Of a stretch of 64,000 bases of DNA, positions 23,905 through 33,185 are shown piece by piece. The DNA comes from Methylobacterium sp. WSM2598 (lineage in GTDB: Bacteria; Pseudomonadota; Alphaproteobacteria; Rhizobiales; Beijerinckiaceae). The notes beneath the pieces are model-generated. The model did no database searches, had not been told where the DNA came from, and saw only the letters and a program-made list of their open reading frames with translations. Positions within the stretch are counted from its first letter, which is position 1, and the number at the start of each line of letters is the position of its first letter. A program made the position numbers and the translations under genes. Where the stretch lies: contig NZ_KB900609.1 in assembly GCF_000379105.1 (NCBI RefSeq), positions 4,369,031 through 4,433,030 of the forward strand. Reading direction: 5' to 3'.

Positions 23905-25365
23905 ATGTTCCGCCAGAAGACCTACAACCCCGCCCAGGCCCGGCTCGACGCCCTGAATCGCTCCCTCGCCAGCATCGAGTTCGACCTGGACGGCACCATC
24001 CTCGACGCCAACCCGAACTTCCTGTCGGTGGTCGGCTACGGCCTGGACGAGGTCAGGGGCAAGCATCACCGCATCTTCTGCGAGCCGGCCTACGCGGGGA
24101 GCCCCGCCTATGCGGGGTTCTGGGCGCGGCTGAAGGCCGGCGAGTTCCACTCCGGCGAGTTCCAGCGGGTCAACAAGGCCGGCCACCGCGTCTGGCTGGA
24201 GGCGAGCTACAACCCGGTGCTCGGGCCGGACGGCCGGATCGAGCGGGTCCTCAAGGTGGGTTCCGACATCACCGCCAAGAAGGACGAGGTCAGCCGCCTG
24301 ATGACCATGATCGACGACATGCCGGTCGCGGTGATGACTGCCGATCCCAAGAACGAGTTCCGGATCAACTACCTCAACCAGACCTCCCGGCGCACGCTCG
24401 GCGCCATCGAGCAGTACCTGCCGGTGAAGATCGCGGACATGATCGGCTCCTCGATCGACGTGTTCCACAAGAATCCGCGCCATCAGCGCGAGATGCTGAA
24501 GGACGCGCGTCACCTGCCGTACCGGACCAAGATCCGGGTGGGGCCGGAGACGCTGGAGCTGCGCGTCTCGGCGATCCACGGCCCGGACGGCAGCTATGTG
24601 GGGCCGATGCTGACCTGGTCGATCGTCACCGCCCAGGCGCGCATGGCGGACGACGTCGCGCGGGTCGTCGGCGCCCTGCGCGACGCCGTGGAGCGCATGC
24701 AGCACACCTCCGAGGGGCTCGGCCGCTCGGCCGAGAATGCCCGCGACCGCGCGAGCTCGGTGGCCACCGCCTCGTCGCAGATGAACGACTCGATCCGCGA
24801 GATCTCCGGCCAGGTCGGCCGCGTCTCCGAGCGCGCCCAGCAGATCGCCCAGCAGGCCGAGGCGACCGACAGCACCGTCCGCCAGCTGGCCGAGGACGCC
24901 CGCAAGGTCGACGCGGTGGTGGGGATGATCAAGTCGATCGCCAGCCAGACCAACCTGCTCGCGCTCAACGCCACGATCGAGGCGGCCCGCGCCGGGGCGG
25001 CCGGGCGCGGCTTCGCGGTGGTGGCGAGCGAGGTGAAGGAGCTCGCCGGCCAGACCGCCAAGGCGACCGACGACATCACCCGGCAGATCGCCGACATCCA
25101 ATCCTCGACGGGCCACGCCGTCGAGGCGATCCAGACCATCGCCACGGCCGTGGCCGAGCTGTCGAAGCTCACCCTGGCGATGGCGAGCGCCGTCGAGGAG
25201 CAGTCGGCCGCGACCGAGGAGATGTCGGGCAATATCGGGGGCGTCTCGGCGGCCGCGAGTTCGACCGGGGAGCTGGCCGGGTCGGTCCGCGCGATCGCCG
25301 GCGACCTCGCGGAGCACTCGGCCGACCTCAGCGGCAGCGTTGAGAAATTCCTCAAGGCGGGATGA
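23905..25365 (+). CDS. Soluble PAS-PAS methyl-accepting chemotaxis protein
   Basis: This 486-residue transducer has no membrane segment. Residues about 15-120 form a PAS domain of the type seen in Aer-like sensors (IEFDLDGTILDANPNFLSVVGY and GHRVWLEASYNPVLGPDG), about 125-235 a second PAS-like domain, and about 260-486 the signalling domain with the hairpin tip SQTNLLALNATIEAARAG and GFAVVASEVKELA. It should feed a CheA/CheW complex in response to a cytosolic signal such as redox state or a small molecule. No che genes are adjacent. No C-terminal CheR-docking pentapeptide is visible. Confidence 0.93.
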   Translation: MFRQKTYNPAQARLDALNRSLASIEFDLDGTILDANPNFLSVVGYGLDEVRGKHHRIFCEPAYAGSPAYAGFWARLKAGEFHSGEFQRVNKAGHRVWLEASYNPVLGPDGRIERVLKVGSDITAKKDEVSRLMTMIDDMPVAVMTADPKNEFRINYLNQTSRRTLGAIEQYLPVKIADMIGSSIDVFHKNPRHQREMLKDARHLPYRTKIRVGPETLELRVSAIHGPDGSYVGPMLTWSIVTAQARMADDVARVVGALRDAVERMQHTSEGLGRSAENARDRASSVATASSQMNDSIREISGQVGRVSERAQQIAQQAEATDSTVRQLAEDARKVDAVVGMIKSIASQTNLLALNATIEAARAGAAGRGFAVVASEVKELAGQTAKATDDITRQIADIQSSTGHAVEAIQTIATAVAELSKLTLAMASAVEEQSAATEEMSGNIGGVSAAASSTGELAGSVRAIAGDLAEHSADLSGSVEKFLKAG

Positions 25366-25672
25366 GGCCGCCCCGCGTCCCACCCCGTCAGGCATCCGGG
25401 ACCGGCGGGTGACGCGCCTGAACTGTCCTCGCACCCGCGTGCCCTTGCGGCATATGTTCGGATGCTGTAATGAAATGCGGATTGATCGGCTCCAGGCCAG
25501 ACGAATGAGCGCCTCCAAGAGCGAGGCTGGCCGTTCTCGTGCCGCCTCATCGCTCCACGCCCGCTCTCGGCGTCGATTGTTCTGGAGTGACGCTCGGTCC
25601 GCGACGCTGAACTTGCCACGATCCGCGTGATCCACGCATCCCCGCCGCGACCGACGCCGGAGTTCGCCCTCG
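25366..25672 (+). other. Intergenic region with a candidate promoter
   Basis: There is no gene in these 307 bases. TTGCGG at 25445-25450, a 17-base spacer and TAATGA at 25468-25473 make a plausible sigma-70-type promoter pointing at the NHL-repeat gene, about 200 bases ahead of its start. Nothing else is evident. Confidence 0.35.
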
Positions 25673-26632
25673 ATGAACGTGACTCGCCTCGCCCGCACGC
25701 TTGCCGCAGCCGCCCTGATCGCGTGCGGTGGCGGGCCCGCGCGGTCGTCCGGGACCCCCTGGCAATTCGAGCCGATCGCGAGCATCGGCACGCGCGGCAC
25801 GGAGGCGGGCCAATTCGAGTATGTCGAGGATCTCGCCCTCACGCGGGACGGCAGGATCCTGGCCACCGACGCCGCCCATGCCTGGGTCCAGGCCTTCGAC
25901 AAGACGACCGGCCGATTCCTCGGCCGGTTCGGCGGCAGGGGCGACGAGGATCACCATCTCGAACGGCCGGAAGGCATCGCGGTCGACGAGGCCGGCAACG
26001 TCTTCGTCGCCGATCACGCGTCGGGGTTCATCAAGAAGTACGATCCGGCCTTCCGCTGGCTGGTCACCTTCGGCGGCTACGGGGCCGGCGCGGGACAGAC
26101 GATGCGCTCGGAGTTCATGGACATCCATGGCGGCCGGCTGTTCGTGCCGGAGGCCGGCACGCACCGCGTCAGCGTCTTCGACCTCGACGGCGCGCATGTC
26201 CGCGCGTTCGGCCGCCGGGGCGCGGGGCCGGGCGAGTTCGACTCCCCGGAGGCCGCCAAGGTCTCGCCCGACGGCCGCCTCTTCGTCACGGACCTGCGCA
26301 ACGACCGGCTCCAGGTGTTCGACCCGGAGGGCCGGCTGCTCGCGGTCTGGGGACGGACCGGCACGGGGCCGGGCGAGTTCCGCTCCCCAGCCGGCCTCGG
26401 CTTCGACCGCGACGGGAACGTCTACGTCAGCGAGATCGGCAACAGCCGCGTCCAGGTGCTCGGCCCGGACGGCCGTTTCCTCGGGATGTGGGGCGTGCCG
26501 GGCTCGGCTCCCGGGGCCTTCTCCAACCTTCACGGGGTTCTGGTCGACCGCGACACCGGCCTCGTCTACGTGGCCGATACCGGCAACTTCCGCATCCAGG
26601 TCTTCAGGCGCGTCGGCGCGCCGAGCCACTGA
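25673..26632 (+). CDS. NHL-repeat beta-propeller protein, exported or lipidated
   Basis: This 319-residue protein is made of about six NHL repeats, seen as recurring units such as PEGIAVDEAGNVFVADHASGFIKKYD, PDGRLFVTDLRNDRLQVFDPEG and DRDGNVYVSEIGNSRVQVLGPDG, each separated by GxFGxxGxGPGEF-like turns. The N-terminus (LARTLAAAALIACGGG) fits a lipoprotein lipobox (LIAC) or a Sec signal. Such propellers bind ligands or proteins in the periplasm; no catalytic residues can be named. It is followed by the GGDEF/EAL gene after 42 bases and may be co-transcribed with it. Confidence 0.88.
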   Translation: MNVTRLARTLAAAALIACGGGPARSSGTPWQFEPIASIGTRGTEAGQFEYVEDLALTRDGRILATDAAHAWVQAFDKTTGRFLGRFGGRGDEDHHLERPEGIAVDEAGNVFVADHASGFIKKYDPAFRWLVTFGGYGAGAGQTMRSEFMDIHGGRLFVPEAGTHRVSVFDLDGAHVRAFGRRGAGPGEFDSPEAAKVSPDGRLFVTDLRNDRLQVFDPEGRLLAVWGRTGTGPGEFRSPAGLGFDRDGNVYVSEIGNSRVQVLGPDGRFLGMWGVPGSAPGAFSNLHGVLVDRDTGLVYVADTGNFRIQVFRRVGAPSH

Positions 26633-26644
26633 GGTCCCTTCCCG

Positions 26645-26662
26645 AGAGGCTGTGATGGACCG
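26645..26662 (+). repeat. Third copy of AGAGGCTGTGATGGACCG
   Basis: This 18-base stretch is identical to the outer part of the left arm of the inverted repeat at 2978-3110. It lies in the 42-base gap between the NHL-propeller gene and the GGDEF/EAL gene. Its recurrence in a second intergenic site suggests a dispersed element or a binding site. Confidence 0.6.
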
Positions 26663-26674
26663 CCGGGGCGGCAG

Positions 26675-29656
26675 ATGAACGTCAGGACCAAGCTTCTCGT
26701 CAGCCTGCTCGCCATGGCGGCCCTCTGCGGCGGCTGCGGGGCGGTGGGGCTGCTCTTCCTCGGCCGGGTCGATGCCAGCGTGTCGCGCTTCTCGGAGGTG
26801 GCCACCCCGCTCCTCGCCGAGAGCACCGCCCTGGTCGAGGAGGTGCAGCGCATGAGCGGCGTGTTCCTGGCGGAGATCGGCCACGGCCGGCGCGAGCCGG
26901 ACGGCAGCCCGATCCTGCGCGCCATGGGCGAGGATGCGGGTCGGCGCCTCGGGCGCATCGGTTCGCTCGGGCGCGAGTGGCTGGAGCCGGAGCTGATCGC
27001 GCGCGGAACCCGCAACGCGCAGGATTTCACGCGCCTGTCGCTCGACCTGATCGCCGCGCACCGCCGCCGCGAGGAGGTCTTGGCGGCGACCGAGGCGCGG
27101 GCGCGGGAGGCCCTCGCGCAGCAGCAGCAGATCGACGCCAAGCTCGTGCGCATGGCCGCCCTGGCCGAGATCGCGATGGCCCGCAGCGAGGACGAGGCCA
27201 AGGTCGAGGCCCAGACGGGACGGGCGACGGTCGAGAGCCTGGGCGAGCGCTTCACGGCCACGATGACCGGCACCTTCCCGACGCTGCAGACGGTCTACCG
27301 GCTGGTCCGCCTCAGCAGCGAGATCCGCAACGCCGCCGCGACCGCGCTGGCCCAGACCGATCCCGAGCGGCTGGCCGCCGAGCGGCGCCGGATCGAGTCC
27401 GGGCTGCGCGGCGCCGGCGTGAGCCTCCGCCAGCTCGCGGGACGGGTCCGCGTCCTCGGCCAGGAGGAGGCCGAGCTCGCCGCCCTGAGCCAGACCTTCG
27501 TCGCCCTCGAGGCGTCCCTGCTGCGCGAGGACGGGGCGCTCGCCTCCCACGGCTGGAGGCTGGCGCTCGATGCCGGGCTCGCCGATGGGCGCGGCAGGCT
27601 GGAAGCGCTGGAGCGGGACTTCTACGGCCTGATCGCCCGGATCGACCGGGCGGTGAGGAGCCGCAACGAGGCCGCCCGCACCGAGGCGGGCGCGAGCGTG
27701 CACCGGGCGAAGCTGATCATCCTGGCGCTCACCGGCTTCGCCGTCCTGGCCAGCACGGTGCTGGCGCTTCGCCTCGCCGCCGCCGTGACCGGGCCGCTGG
27801 CGCGGCTGACGCAGGGCGTCCTCGACGTCCGGCCCGAGAGCATGGACGTCGCCGTGGACCCGGCCCTGGGTGCCCGCGCGGACGAGTTCGGCATCCTCGC
27901 CCGTTCCTTCGACACGATGCTGCGCGAGGTGCGGCAGGCCCGCCAGCAGCTGCTCGCGGCCTCGGAGGCCGAGATCCGGCTGCAGTTCGAACGCCTGGAC
28001 GCGGCGGTCGCGAACATGTCGCAGGGCCTGTGCATGTTCGACCCCGACGGGCGGCTCATCATCGCCAACGAGCGCTACCGCGCGATGTACGGCCACGCCC
28101 CCGACGAGGTGCGGCCCGGAACCAGCCTGACGGCGCTCCTGACGGCGCGGATCGCGCGCGGGTGCCAGCTCAAGGCGGGCCAGCTGGACGCGGCGGAATG
28201 GCTCGCCGCCCACCGCACCGGGCAGGCCCACGTCCGCATCGACGAGCTCGCGGACGGGCGCGCCATCGCGGTCAGCCTCCAGCCCCTGCCGGACGGCGGC
28301 TGCGTGGTGACCCACGAGGACATCACGGAACGGCGCAGGGCCGAGGAGCGGATCGCCTTCCTGGCCTACCACGACGTGCTGACCGGCCTTCCCAACCGGG
28401 CCCGCTTCACCGCCGCCCTGGTCGCCGCCCTCGACGGCCGCGGCGCGCAGGCCGCGATCGCGGTGCTCTACCTCGACCTCGACCACTTCAAGGCCGTCAA
28501 CGACACGCTCGGCCACCCGGTCGGCGACGCGCTCCTGCAGGCCGTGGCCGGGCGCATCCAGTCCTGCCTCCGGCCCCAGGACCTCGTCGCGCGGCTCGGC
28601 GGCGACGAATTCGCCATCGTGCAGGTGGGGCCGGACCAGCCGGCGGGCGCGAGCGACCTCGCCGGCCGGCTCATCGCCGAGGTCGGCAGGCCCTACGCGC
28701 TCATGGGCCACCACGTGGTGGTCGGCACCAGCGTGGGCATCGCCCTGGCCCCGGCCGACGGCACCGCCCCCGACCGGCTGATGAAGTGCGCGGACATGGC
28801 CCTGTACCGGGCCAAGGGCGACGGGCGCGGGGCCTACCGGTTCTTCGAGCCCGCGATGGGCGCGCAGATGGAGGAGCGGCGCGCGCTGGAGATCGACCTG
28901 CGCCAGGCCGTGCGGGAGCGGGCGTTCCACCTCCACTACCAGCCGCTCCTGAACCTGCGGACGAACCGGGTGAGCGGCTTCGAGGCGCTGCTGCGCTGGA
29001 CGCACCCGCACCGCGGCCCCGTGCCGCCCGACGGGTTCGTGCCGCTCCTGGAGGAACTCGGCCTCATCCGCGAGGTCGGGGCGTGGGTGCTGGAGACGGC
29101 CTGCCGGGACGCCGCCGGCTGGCCGACGGACGTCAAGGTCGCGGTGAACCTCTCGGCCCTGCAGTTCCGGGAGCGGGCCGTCGTGCGGGACGCCGCCGCC
29201 GCGCTGGAGGCGTCGGGCCTGCCGCCCGGGCGGCTGGAACTGGAGATCACCGAGACGGTCCTGCTCCAGGACACCGACGAGACCCTGGCGACGCTGCACG
29301 CCCTGCGCGAGAGCGGCCTGCGCATCTCGATGGACGATTTCGGGACCGGCTATTCGAGCCTGAGCTACCTGCGCAGGTTCCCGTTCGACAAGATCAAGAT
29401 CGACCGCTTCTTCGTGCAGGACCTGGAGACCAAGGCGGATTCCGCCGCGATCGTGCGGGCGGTGACGGGCCTCAGCCACGCCCTCGGGATGACCACGGCG
29501 GCCGAGGGCGTGGAGACGCACCGCCAGCTCGAGAAGCTGCGGGCGGAGGGCTGCACCGAGGTGCAGGGATTCCTGATCAGCCGGCCCCGCCCCGCCGCCG
29601 AGGTCGGGGCGATGCTGGAGCAAGCCGGCGCGATCTTCGTGCCGCGGGCGGCCTGA
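26675..29656 (+). CDS. Membrane diguanylate cyclase/phosphodiesterase (HAMP-PAS-GGDEF-EAL)
   Basis: This 993-residue inner-membrane c-di-GMP enzyme has a TM segment at about 7-29, a periplasmic helical sensor domain to about 344, a second TM at about 345-368 (LIILALTGFAVLASTVLALR), HAMP to about 420, a PAS domain from about 440 (NMSQGLCMFDPDGRLIIANERY), GGDEF (about 562-722) and EAL (about 735-985). The GGDEF motif is intact (ARLGGDEFAIV) with an RxxD inhibitory site (RPQD) five residues upstream, so cyclase activity is possible. The EAL domain keeps EALLRW, VNLSALQF, ITETVLL, DDFGTGYSS, DKIKIDRFF and AEGVET, so phosphodiesterase activity is also possible. Net direction cannot be predicted. 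Confidence 0.95.
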   Translation: MNVRTKLLVSLLAMAALCGGCGAVGLLFLGRVDASVSRFSEVATPLLAESTALVEEVQRMSGVFLAEIGHGRREPDGSPILRAMGEDAGRRLGRIGSLGREWLEPELIARGTRNAQDFTRLSLDLIAAHRRREEVLAATEARAREALAQQQQIDAKLVRMAALAEIAMARSEDEAKVEAQTGRATVESLGERFTATMTGTFPTLQTVYRLVRLSSEIRNAAATALAQTDPERLAAERRRIESGLRGAGVSLRQLAGRVRVLGQEEAELAALSQTFVALEASLLREDGALASHGWRLALDAGLADGRGRLEALERDFYGLIARIDRAVRSRNEAARTEAGASVHRAKLIILALTGFAVLASTVLALRLAAAVTGPLARLTQGVLDVRPESMDVAVDPALGARADEFGILARSFDTMLREVRQARQQLLAASEAEIRLQFERLDAAVANMSQGLCMFDPDGRLIIANERYRAMYGHAPDEVRPGTSLTALLTARIARGCQLKAGQLDAAEWLAAHRTGQAHVRIDELADGRAIAVSLQPLPDGGCVVTHEDITERRRAEERIAFLAYHDVLTGLPNRARFTAALVAALDGRGAQAAIAVLYLDLDHFKAVNDTLGHPVGDALLQAVAGRIQSCLRPQDLVARLGGDEFAIVQVGPDQPAGASDLAGRLIAEVGRPYALMGHHVVVGTSVGIALAPADGTAPDRLMKCADMALYRAKGDGRGAYRFFEPAMGAQMEERRALEIDLRQAVRERAFHLHYQPLLNLRTNRVSGFEALLRWTHPHRGPVPPDGFVPLLEELGLIREVGAWVLETACRDAAGWPTDVKVAVNLSALQFRERAVVRDAAAALEASGLPPGRLELEITETVLLQDTDETLATLHALRESGLRISMDDFGTGYSSLSYLRRFPFDKIKIDRFFVQDLETKADSAAIVRAVTGLSHALGMTTAAEGVETHRQLEKLRAEGCTEVQGFLISRPRPAAEVGAMLEQAGAIFVPRAA

Positions 29657-29722
29657 CCGCCCGCCTCGCGGGCCGCCTGACGGCCCGCCTCGCGGGCGGC
29701 CCGACGGCTCGCCTCCGCTCCC
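29651..29722. repeat. Three 24-base tandem repeats between the GGDEF/EAL gene and rho
   Basis: Units at 29651-29674, 29675-29698 and 29699-29722 follow GCCTGACSGCCCGCCTCGCG (S is C or G) plus four more bases; the third is degenerate. They begin at the stop codon of the GGDEF/EAL gene and lie in the convergent gap before the rho stop. Each unit can fold into a GC-rich hairpin (CCCGC/GCGGG), so the block may help end transcription. Confidence 0.75.
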
Positions 29723-29747
29723 CGACCGGAGGCCGGGGCGGCCCCGA

Positions 29748-31058
29748 TCAGGTGTTCATCGAGTCGAAGAAGTCCTGATTGCTCTTCGTCTGCCGCAGCT
29801 TGTCGAGCAGGAACTCGATCGCGTCGGTCACGCCCATCGGGTTGAGGATGCGGCGGAGCACGTAGGTCTTCTTGAGGGTGTCGGGCGGCACCAGCAGCTC
29901 CTCCTTGCGGGTGCCCGAGCGGGTGATGTCGATGGCCGGGAAGGTGCGCTTGTCCGCGACCTTGCGGTCGAGGATGATCTCGGAATTGCCGGTGCCCTTG
30001 AACTCCTCGAAGATCACCTCGTCCATGCGCGAGCCGGTGTCGATCAGCGCGGTCGCGATGATGCTGAGGGACCCGCCCTCCTCGATGTTGCGGGCCGCGC
30101 CGAAGAAGCGCTTGGGCCGCTGCAGGGCGTTGGCGTCGACGCCGCCGGTGAGCACCTTGCCGGAGGACGGCACCACCGTGTTGTAGGCCCGCCCCAGGCG
30201 GGTGATCGAGTCGAGCAGGATCACCACGTCGCGGCCGTGCTCGACGAGGCGCTTGGCCTTCTCGATCACCATCTCGGCCACCTGCACGTGGCGGGTCGCC
30301 GGCTCGTCGAAGGTGGAGGCGATCACCTCGCCCTTCACCGAGCGCTGCATGTCGGTGACCTCCTCGGGCCGCTCGTCGATGAGCAGCACGATCAGGTAGC
30401 ATTCCGGGTGGTTGATAGTGATCGACTGGGCGATGTTCTGCATCAGCACCGTCTTGCCGGTGCGCGGCGGCGCCACGATCAGCGCGCGCTGGCCCTTGCC
30501 GATCGGCGAGACGATGTCGATCACCCGCGGCGAGAAGTCCTTGCGGGTGGGCTCGCTGAGCTCGAGCTTGAAGCGCTGGGTCGGGAACAGCGGCGTCAGG
30601 TTGTCGAAATGGACCTTGTGCTTGATCTTGTCCGGGTTCTCGAAATTGATGGTGTTCACCTTCAGGAGCGCGAAGTAGCGCTCGCCGTCCTTGGGACCCC
30701 GGATCGGCCCCTCGACGGTGTCGCCGGTGCGCAGGCCGAAGCGGCGGATCTGGGTCGGCGACACGTAGATGTCGTCCGGCCCCGGCAGGTAGTTGGAATC
30801 CGAGGAGCGCAGGAAGCCGAATCCGTCCTGCAGCACCTCGACGGTTCCGGCCCCGATGATCTCGACGTCCTTGGCAGCGAGCTGCTTCAGGATCGCGAAC
30901 ATCAGTTCCTGCTTGCGCATGGTCGAGGCGTTCTCGACCTCGACCTCTTCGGCGAAGGCGATCAGCTCGGTCGGCGTCTTCGACTTCAGGTCCTGGAGCT
31001 TCACCTCCCGCATGGGGGGCGTGAAGGTCTCGACGGGGGCGATGGTGTCTTCGATCAT
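29748..31058 (-). CDS. rho: Transcription termination factor Rho
   Basis: Rho is the hexameric RNA-dependent ATPase that ends transcription. The N-terminal Rho domain (LQDLKSKTPTELIAFAEE) is followed by the cold-shock-like RNA-binding fold (EVLQDGFGFLRSSDSNYLPGPDDIYVSP), then the ATPase with Walker A APPRTGKT, Walker B VVILLDSITRLGRAYN, the Q and R loops (KGTGNSEIILDRK). The frame gives 436 residues, about 15 more than usual; the second Met (MREVKLQDL, start 31013) matches the normal family start and may be the real one. A candidate promoter lies about 190 bases upstream of the annotated start. Confidence 0.98.
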   Translation of the reverse strand: MIEDTIAPVETFTPPMREVKLQDLKSKTPTELIAFAEEVEVENASTMRKQELMFAILKQLAAKDVEIIGAGTVEVLQDGFGFLRSSDSNYLPGPDDIYVSPTQIRRFGLRTGDTVEGPIRGPKDGERYFALLKVNTINFENPDKIKHKVHFDNLTPLFPTQRFKLELSEPTRKDFSPRVIDIVSPIGKGQRALIVAPPRTGKTVLMQNIAQSITINHPECYLIVLLIDERPEEVTDMQRSVKGEVIASTFDEPATRHVQVAEMVIEKAKRLVEHGRDVVILLDSITRLGRAYNTVVPSSGKVLTGGVDANALQRPKRFFGAARNIEEGGSLSIIATALIDTGSRMDEVIFEEFKGTGNSEIILDRKVADKRTFPAIDITRSGTRKEELLVPPDTLKKTYVLRRILNPMGVTDAIEFLLDKLRQTKSNQDFFDSMNT

Positions 31059-31249
31059 CGGCTATCGGGGTGTGAGAGCAGTGCGGGGAGGTGTCATCTC
31101 AGGATCGTCTCGGCCGGAGCGGCCCGAGCGGGGCTTGTGCCTGGACCGGAAGACCGGCCGCGGAGCTTTGCCCGTTGTCCCGGAAGGTCACGATGGGTGA
31201 GCCTGTGGCTCGCGAGCGACGTGACCTGACTTTTAGGAGGGAGTGCCTT

Positions 31250-31278
31250 TATGTAGCGGTTTCTGGTGCTGGACTCAA
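31250..31278 (-). promoter_or_regulatory. Candidate sigma-70 promoter of rho
   Basis: Read leftward, TTGAGT (31278-31273), a 17-base spacer and TACATA (31255-31250) form a good sigma-70-type promoter. It would give a leader of about 185 bases before the rho start. In enterobacteria rho is autoregulated through its leader; the long leader here is compatible with that. The rest of 31059-31394 holds no gene that I can support. Confidence 0.5.
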
Positions 31279-31394
31279 GACCCTGTCCGGGAAAAGGGCG
31301 GCGGGGCCGGCCCGCCGGCGCCATCACGCGCGCGGGGCGCGTCGGGCGCATTCACATCGGTCGGTTTCGCCTCGCTTCGGCTGGGGATTCGGCC

Positions 31395-31952
31395 TCAGAG
31401 CGCGCCGCGGCGGCGCAGGCGCACGTAGAGCGCGCCGCTGCCGCCGTGGTGGTGGGCCGCCTCCTCGAAGCCGAGGACGAGGCCGCGCAGGTCCGGCAGG
31501 CGCAGCCAATGGGGCACGCTGCGCCGCAGGACACCGCGCTCCGCGAAGGGATCGTCGCCGAGGGCTCCCTTGCCGGTCACCACGAGGACGAGGCTGTGCC
31601 CCGCCCCGCGGCAGCGGTGCAGGAAGGCGACGAGTGCCGCGTGCGCCTCGCCCTGACGCAGCCCGTGCAGGTCGATCACCGCGTCGACCGGCCGCGCGCC
31701 GCGCCGCAGGGCGGTTCGCACCCGCCGCTCGATCGGCGCGAGGGGCGGCAGGGCGGGCCTGGGCCGCGGCGGCGCGGGGGGCGGCGGCTCCGGGGCGGCG
31801 GGCGGGGGAGGGGAGGGCGCCGCGGCGAGGGGCGGCGGCTCGGGCGGCAGCGCGCGGCCCTGGAGCGGCGTGACCTGCCGGGCGATCTCCGCCCAGAGCC
31901 GGCGCTCGTCCGCGGTGAGGCGCCGCTCGCGCGGGCGTCGCGGGCCGGTCAC
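31395..31952 (-). CDS. Smr-domain protein
   Basis: This 185-residue protein has a Pro/Ala-rich linker (about 35-75) and a C-terminal Smr domain: DAVIDLHGLRQGEAHAALVAFL, LVVTGKGALGDD, GVLRRSVPHWL and AHHHGGSGALYVRLRR. The DxHG and HGGxGAxxVxL motifs are those of small MutS-related nuclease domains, which nick or resolve DNA or act on RNA. This short alphaproteobacterial form sits after mltA in many genomes. Its start overlaps the mltA stop by 4 bases. Confidence 0.93.
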   Translation of the reverse strand: MTGPRRPRERRLTADERRLWAEIARQVTPLQGRALPPEPPPLAAAPSPPPPAAPEPPPPAPPRPRPALPPLAPIERRVRTALRRGARPVDAVIDLHGLRQGEAHAALVAFLHRCRGAGHSLVLVVTGKGALGDDPFAERGVLRRSVPHWLRLPDLRGLVLGFEEAAHHHGGSGALYVRLRRRGAL

Positions 31953-33163
31953 CGGACCGGCTCCGGCATCGCCCCGCCCGGGAGCCGCGGCAGCAGCACG
32001 ACGAAGCCGACCGCCTCCCGCACCAGGCCCGCCGCGCGGCCCGCCTCCGCGCCGGTGCCGAGATAGAGGTCGCCGCGGGCGGGGCCGACGATGGCGGTGC
32101 CGGTATCCTGGGCGATCACCATCCGGCCGAGGGGCTCGCGCCCGCCCTCGGGCCGCGGCAGGCTCCCCTCGAGCCAGAAGGGCAGGCCGTAGCGCCAGAG
32201 CGCGGCGTCGACGGCGAGGCTGCGCCCGGGCGTGAGCGGCACCCCGCCCCCGCCGCGGGGGCCCGGCGCGTCCGGGGGCACCTCCTCCAGGCGGAAGAAC
32301 ACGTAGGCGGCGTTGCGGCGGATCAGGCGCCGGGCCGTCTCCGGATGCGCGCGCATCCAGCCGGTCCAGCGCTCCAGGGTCAGCCCTTCGAGGGGCAGGT
32401 GCCCCTCCGCGACGAGGAGCCGGGCGACCGAGGTGTAGGGCTGGCCGTTGCGCCCGTCATAGGCGAGGCGCAGAGCGCGCCCGTCCGGCAGGCGCACCCG
32501 GCCCGAGCCCTGGACCTGGAGCAGCAGGAGGTCGACCTCGTCGCGCAGGTAGAGGAGCGGGCGGGCCCGGTCGCCGAGCGCCCCGTCGGCGATCGCGGCC
32601 CGGTCGGGATAGGGCCCGTAGCCGCCGTCGAGGCGCCGGGCGGCCCGCAGCGCCGGGTCGAGGCCGGGCGCCGTCTCGCCGGGCGCGAAGGAGACGAGGT
32701 CGTCCGGCCGGGCGAGGGCCGGGACGGGGAACTCGGCGGTCGGGACCGGGGAGCCCGGCAGTTCCGGCTCGAAATAGGCGGTGAGGAAGCCCGCCCGCCG
32801 CTCGGCCGGATCCTCGCGGCCCGGCCGGGTGACGCGGTAGGCGGTGAAGCGGCTCTCGAAGAAGGCCCGCGCCGCGGCGGCCTCCCGCGGCGCGGCCGCG
32901 CAGGAAGCCGCGAGGTCCTGGCTCGGGCTCCCCGGCCCGCCCTCGGCCGGGACGGCGCGGCTCTCCTGCGCGCAGGAGGCGCGGAAGGCGGCGAGCGCCT
33001 GCCCGAGATCGTCGGCGCCGAAGCCCGGCAGGCTCGCGAGCGCCACCGGTTCGAGCACGGCCTCGCCGACGCGCAGAGCCTGCCCCCGCGCCCCGGGCGC
33101 GGCGAGGCACGCCGCCAGGACGAGGCCCGGGAGGAGGGCGGGCAGGGCCGGTCGCGGTGGCAT
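31949..33163 (-). CDS. mltA: Membrane-bound lytic murein transglycosylase A
   Basis: This 404-residue exported enzyme cleaves the MurNAc-GlcNAc bond in peptidoglycan to give 1,6-anhydro products. A signal peptide (LPALLPGLVLAACLAAPGARG; the Cys could be lipidated) is followed by the MltA domain (AFFESRFTAYRVTR, FLTAYFEPELPGS, LLLQVQGSGRVRLPDG) and the C-terminal 3D domain with the catalytic-Asp region VIAQDTGTAIVGPARGDLYL. Length fits the family. It is the middle gene of the tim44-mltA-smr operon read leftward. Confidence 0.95.
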   Translation of the reverse strand: MPPRPALPALLPGLVLAACLAAPGARGQALRVGEAVLEPVALASLPGFGADDLGQALAAFRASCAQESRAVPAEGGPGSPSQDLAASCAAAPREAAAARAFFESRFTAYRVTRPGREDPAERRAGFLTAYFEPELPGSPVPTAEFPVPALARPDDLVSFAPGETAPGLDPALRAARRLDGGYGPYPDRAAIADGALGDRARPLLYLRDEVDLLLLQVQGSGRVRLPDGRALRLAYDGRNGQPYTSVARLLVAEGHLPLEGLTLERWTGWMRAHPETARRLIRRNAAYVFFRLEEVPPDAPGPRGGGGVPLTPGRSLAVDAALWRYGLPFWLEGSLPRPEGGREPLGRMVIAQDTGTAIVGPARGDLYLGTGAEAGRAAGLVREAVGFVVLLPRLPGGAMPEPVR

Positions 33164-33185
33164 GCCGAGAGGCCCCGCCCCGCCC

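Noticed and set aside
25547..29623. A frame of about 1360 codons on the minus strand opposite the NHL and GGDEF/EAL genes
   Set aside because: It crosses two clear genes, has shadow composition and no start context.
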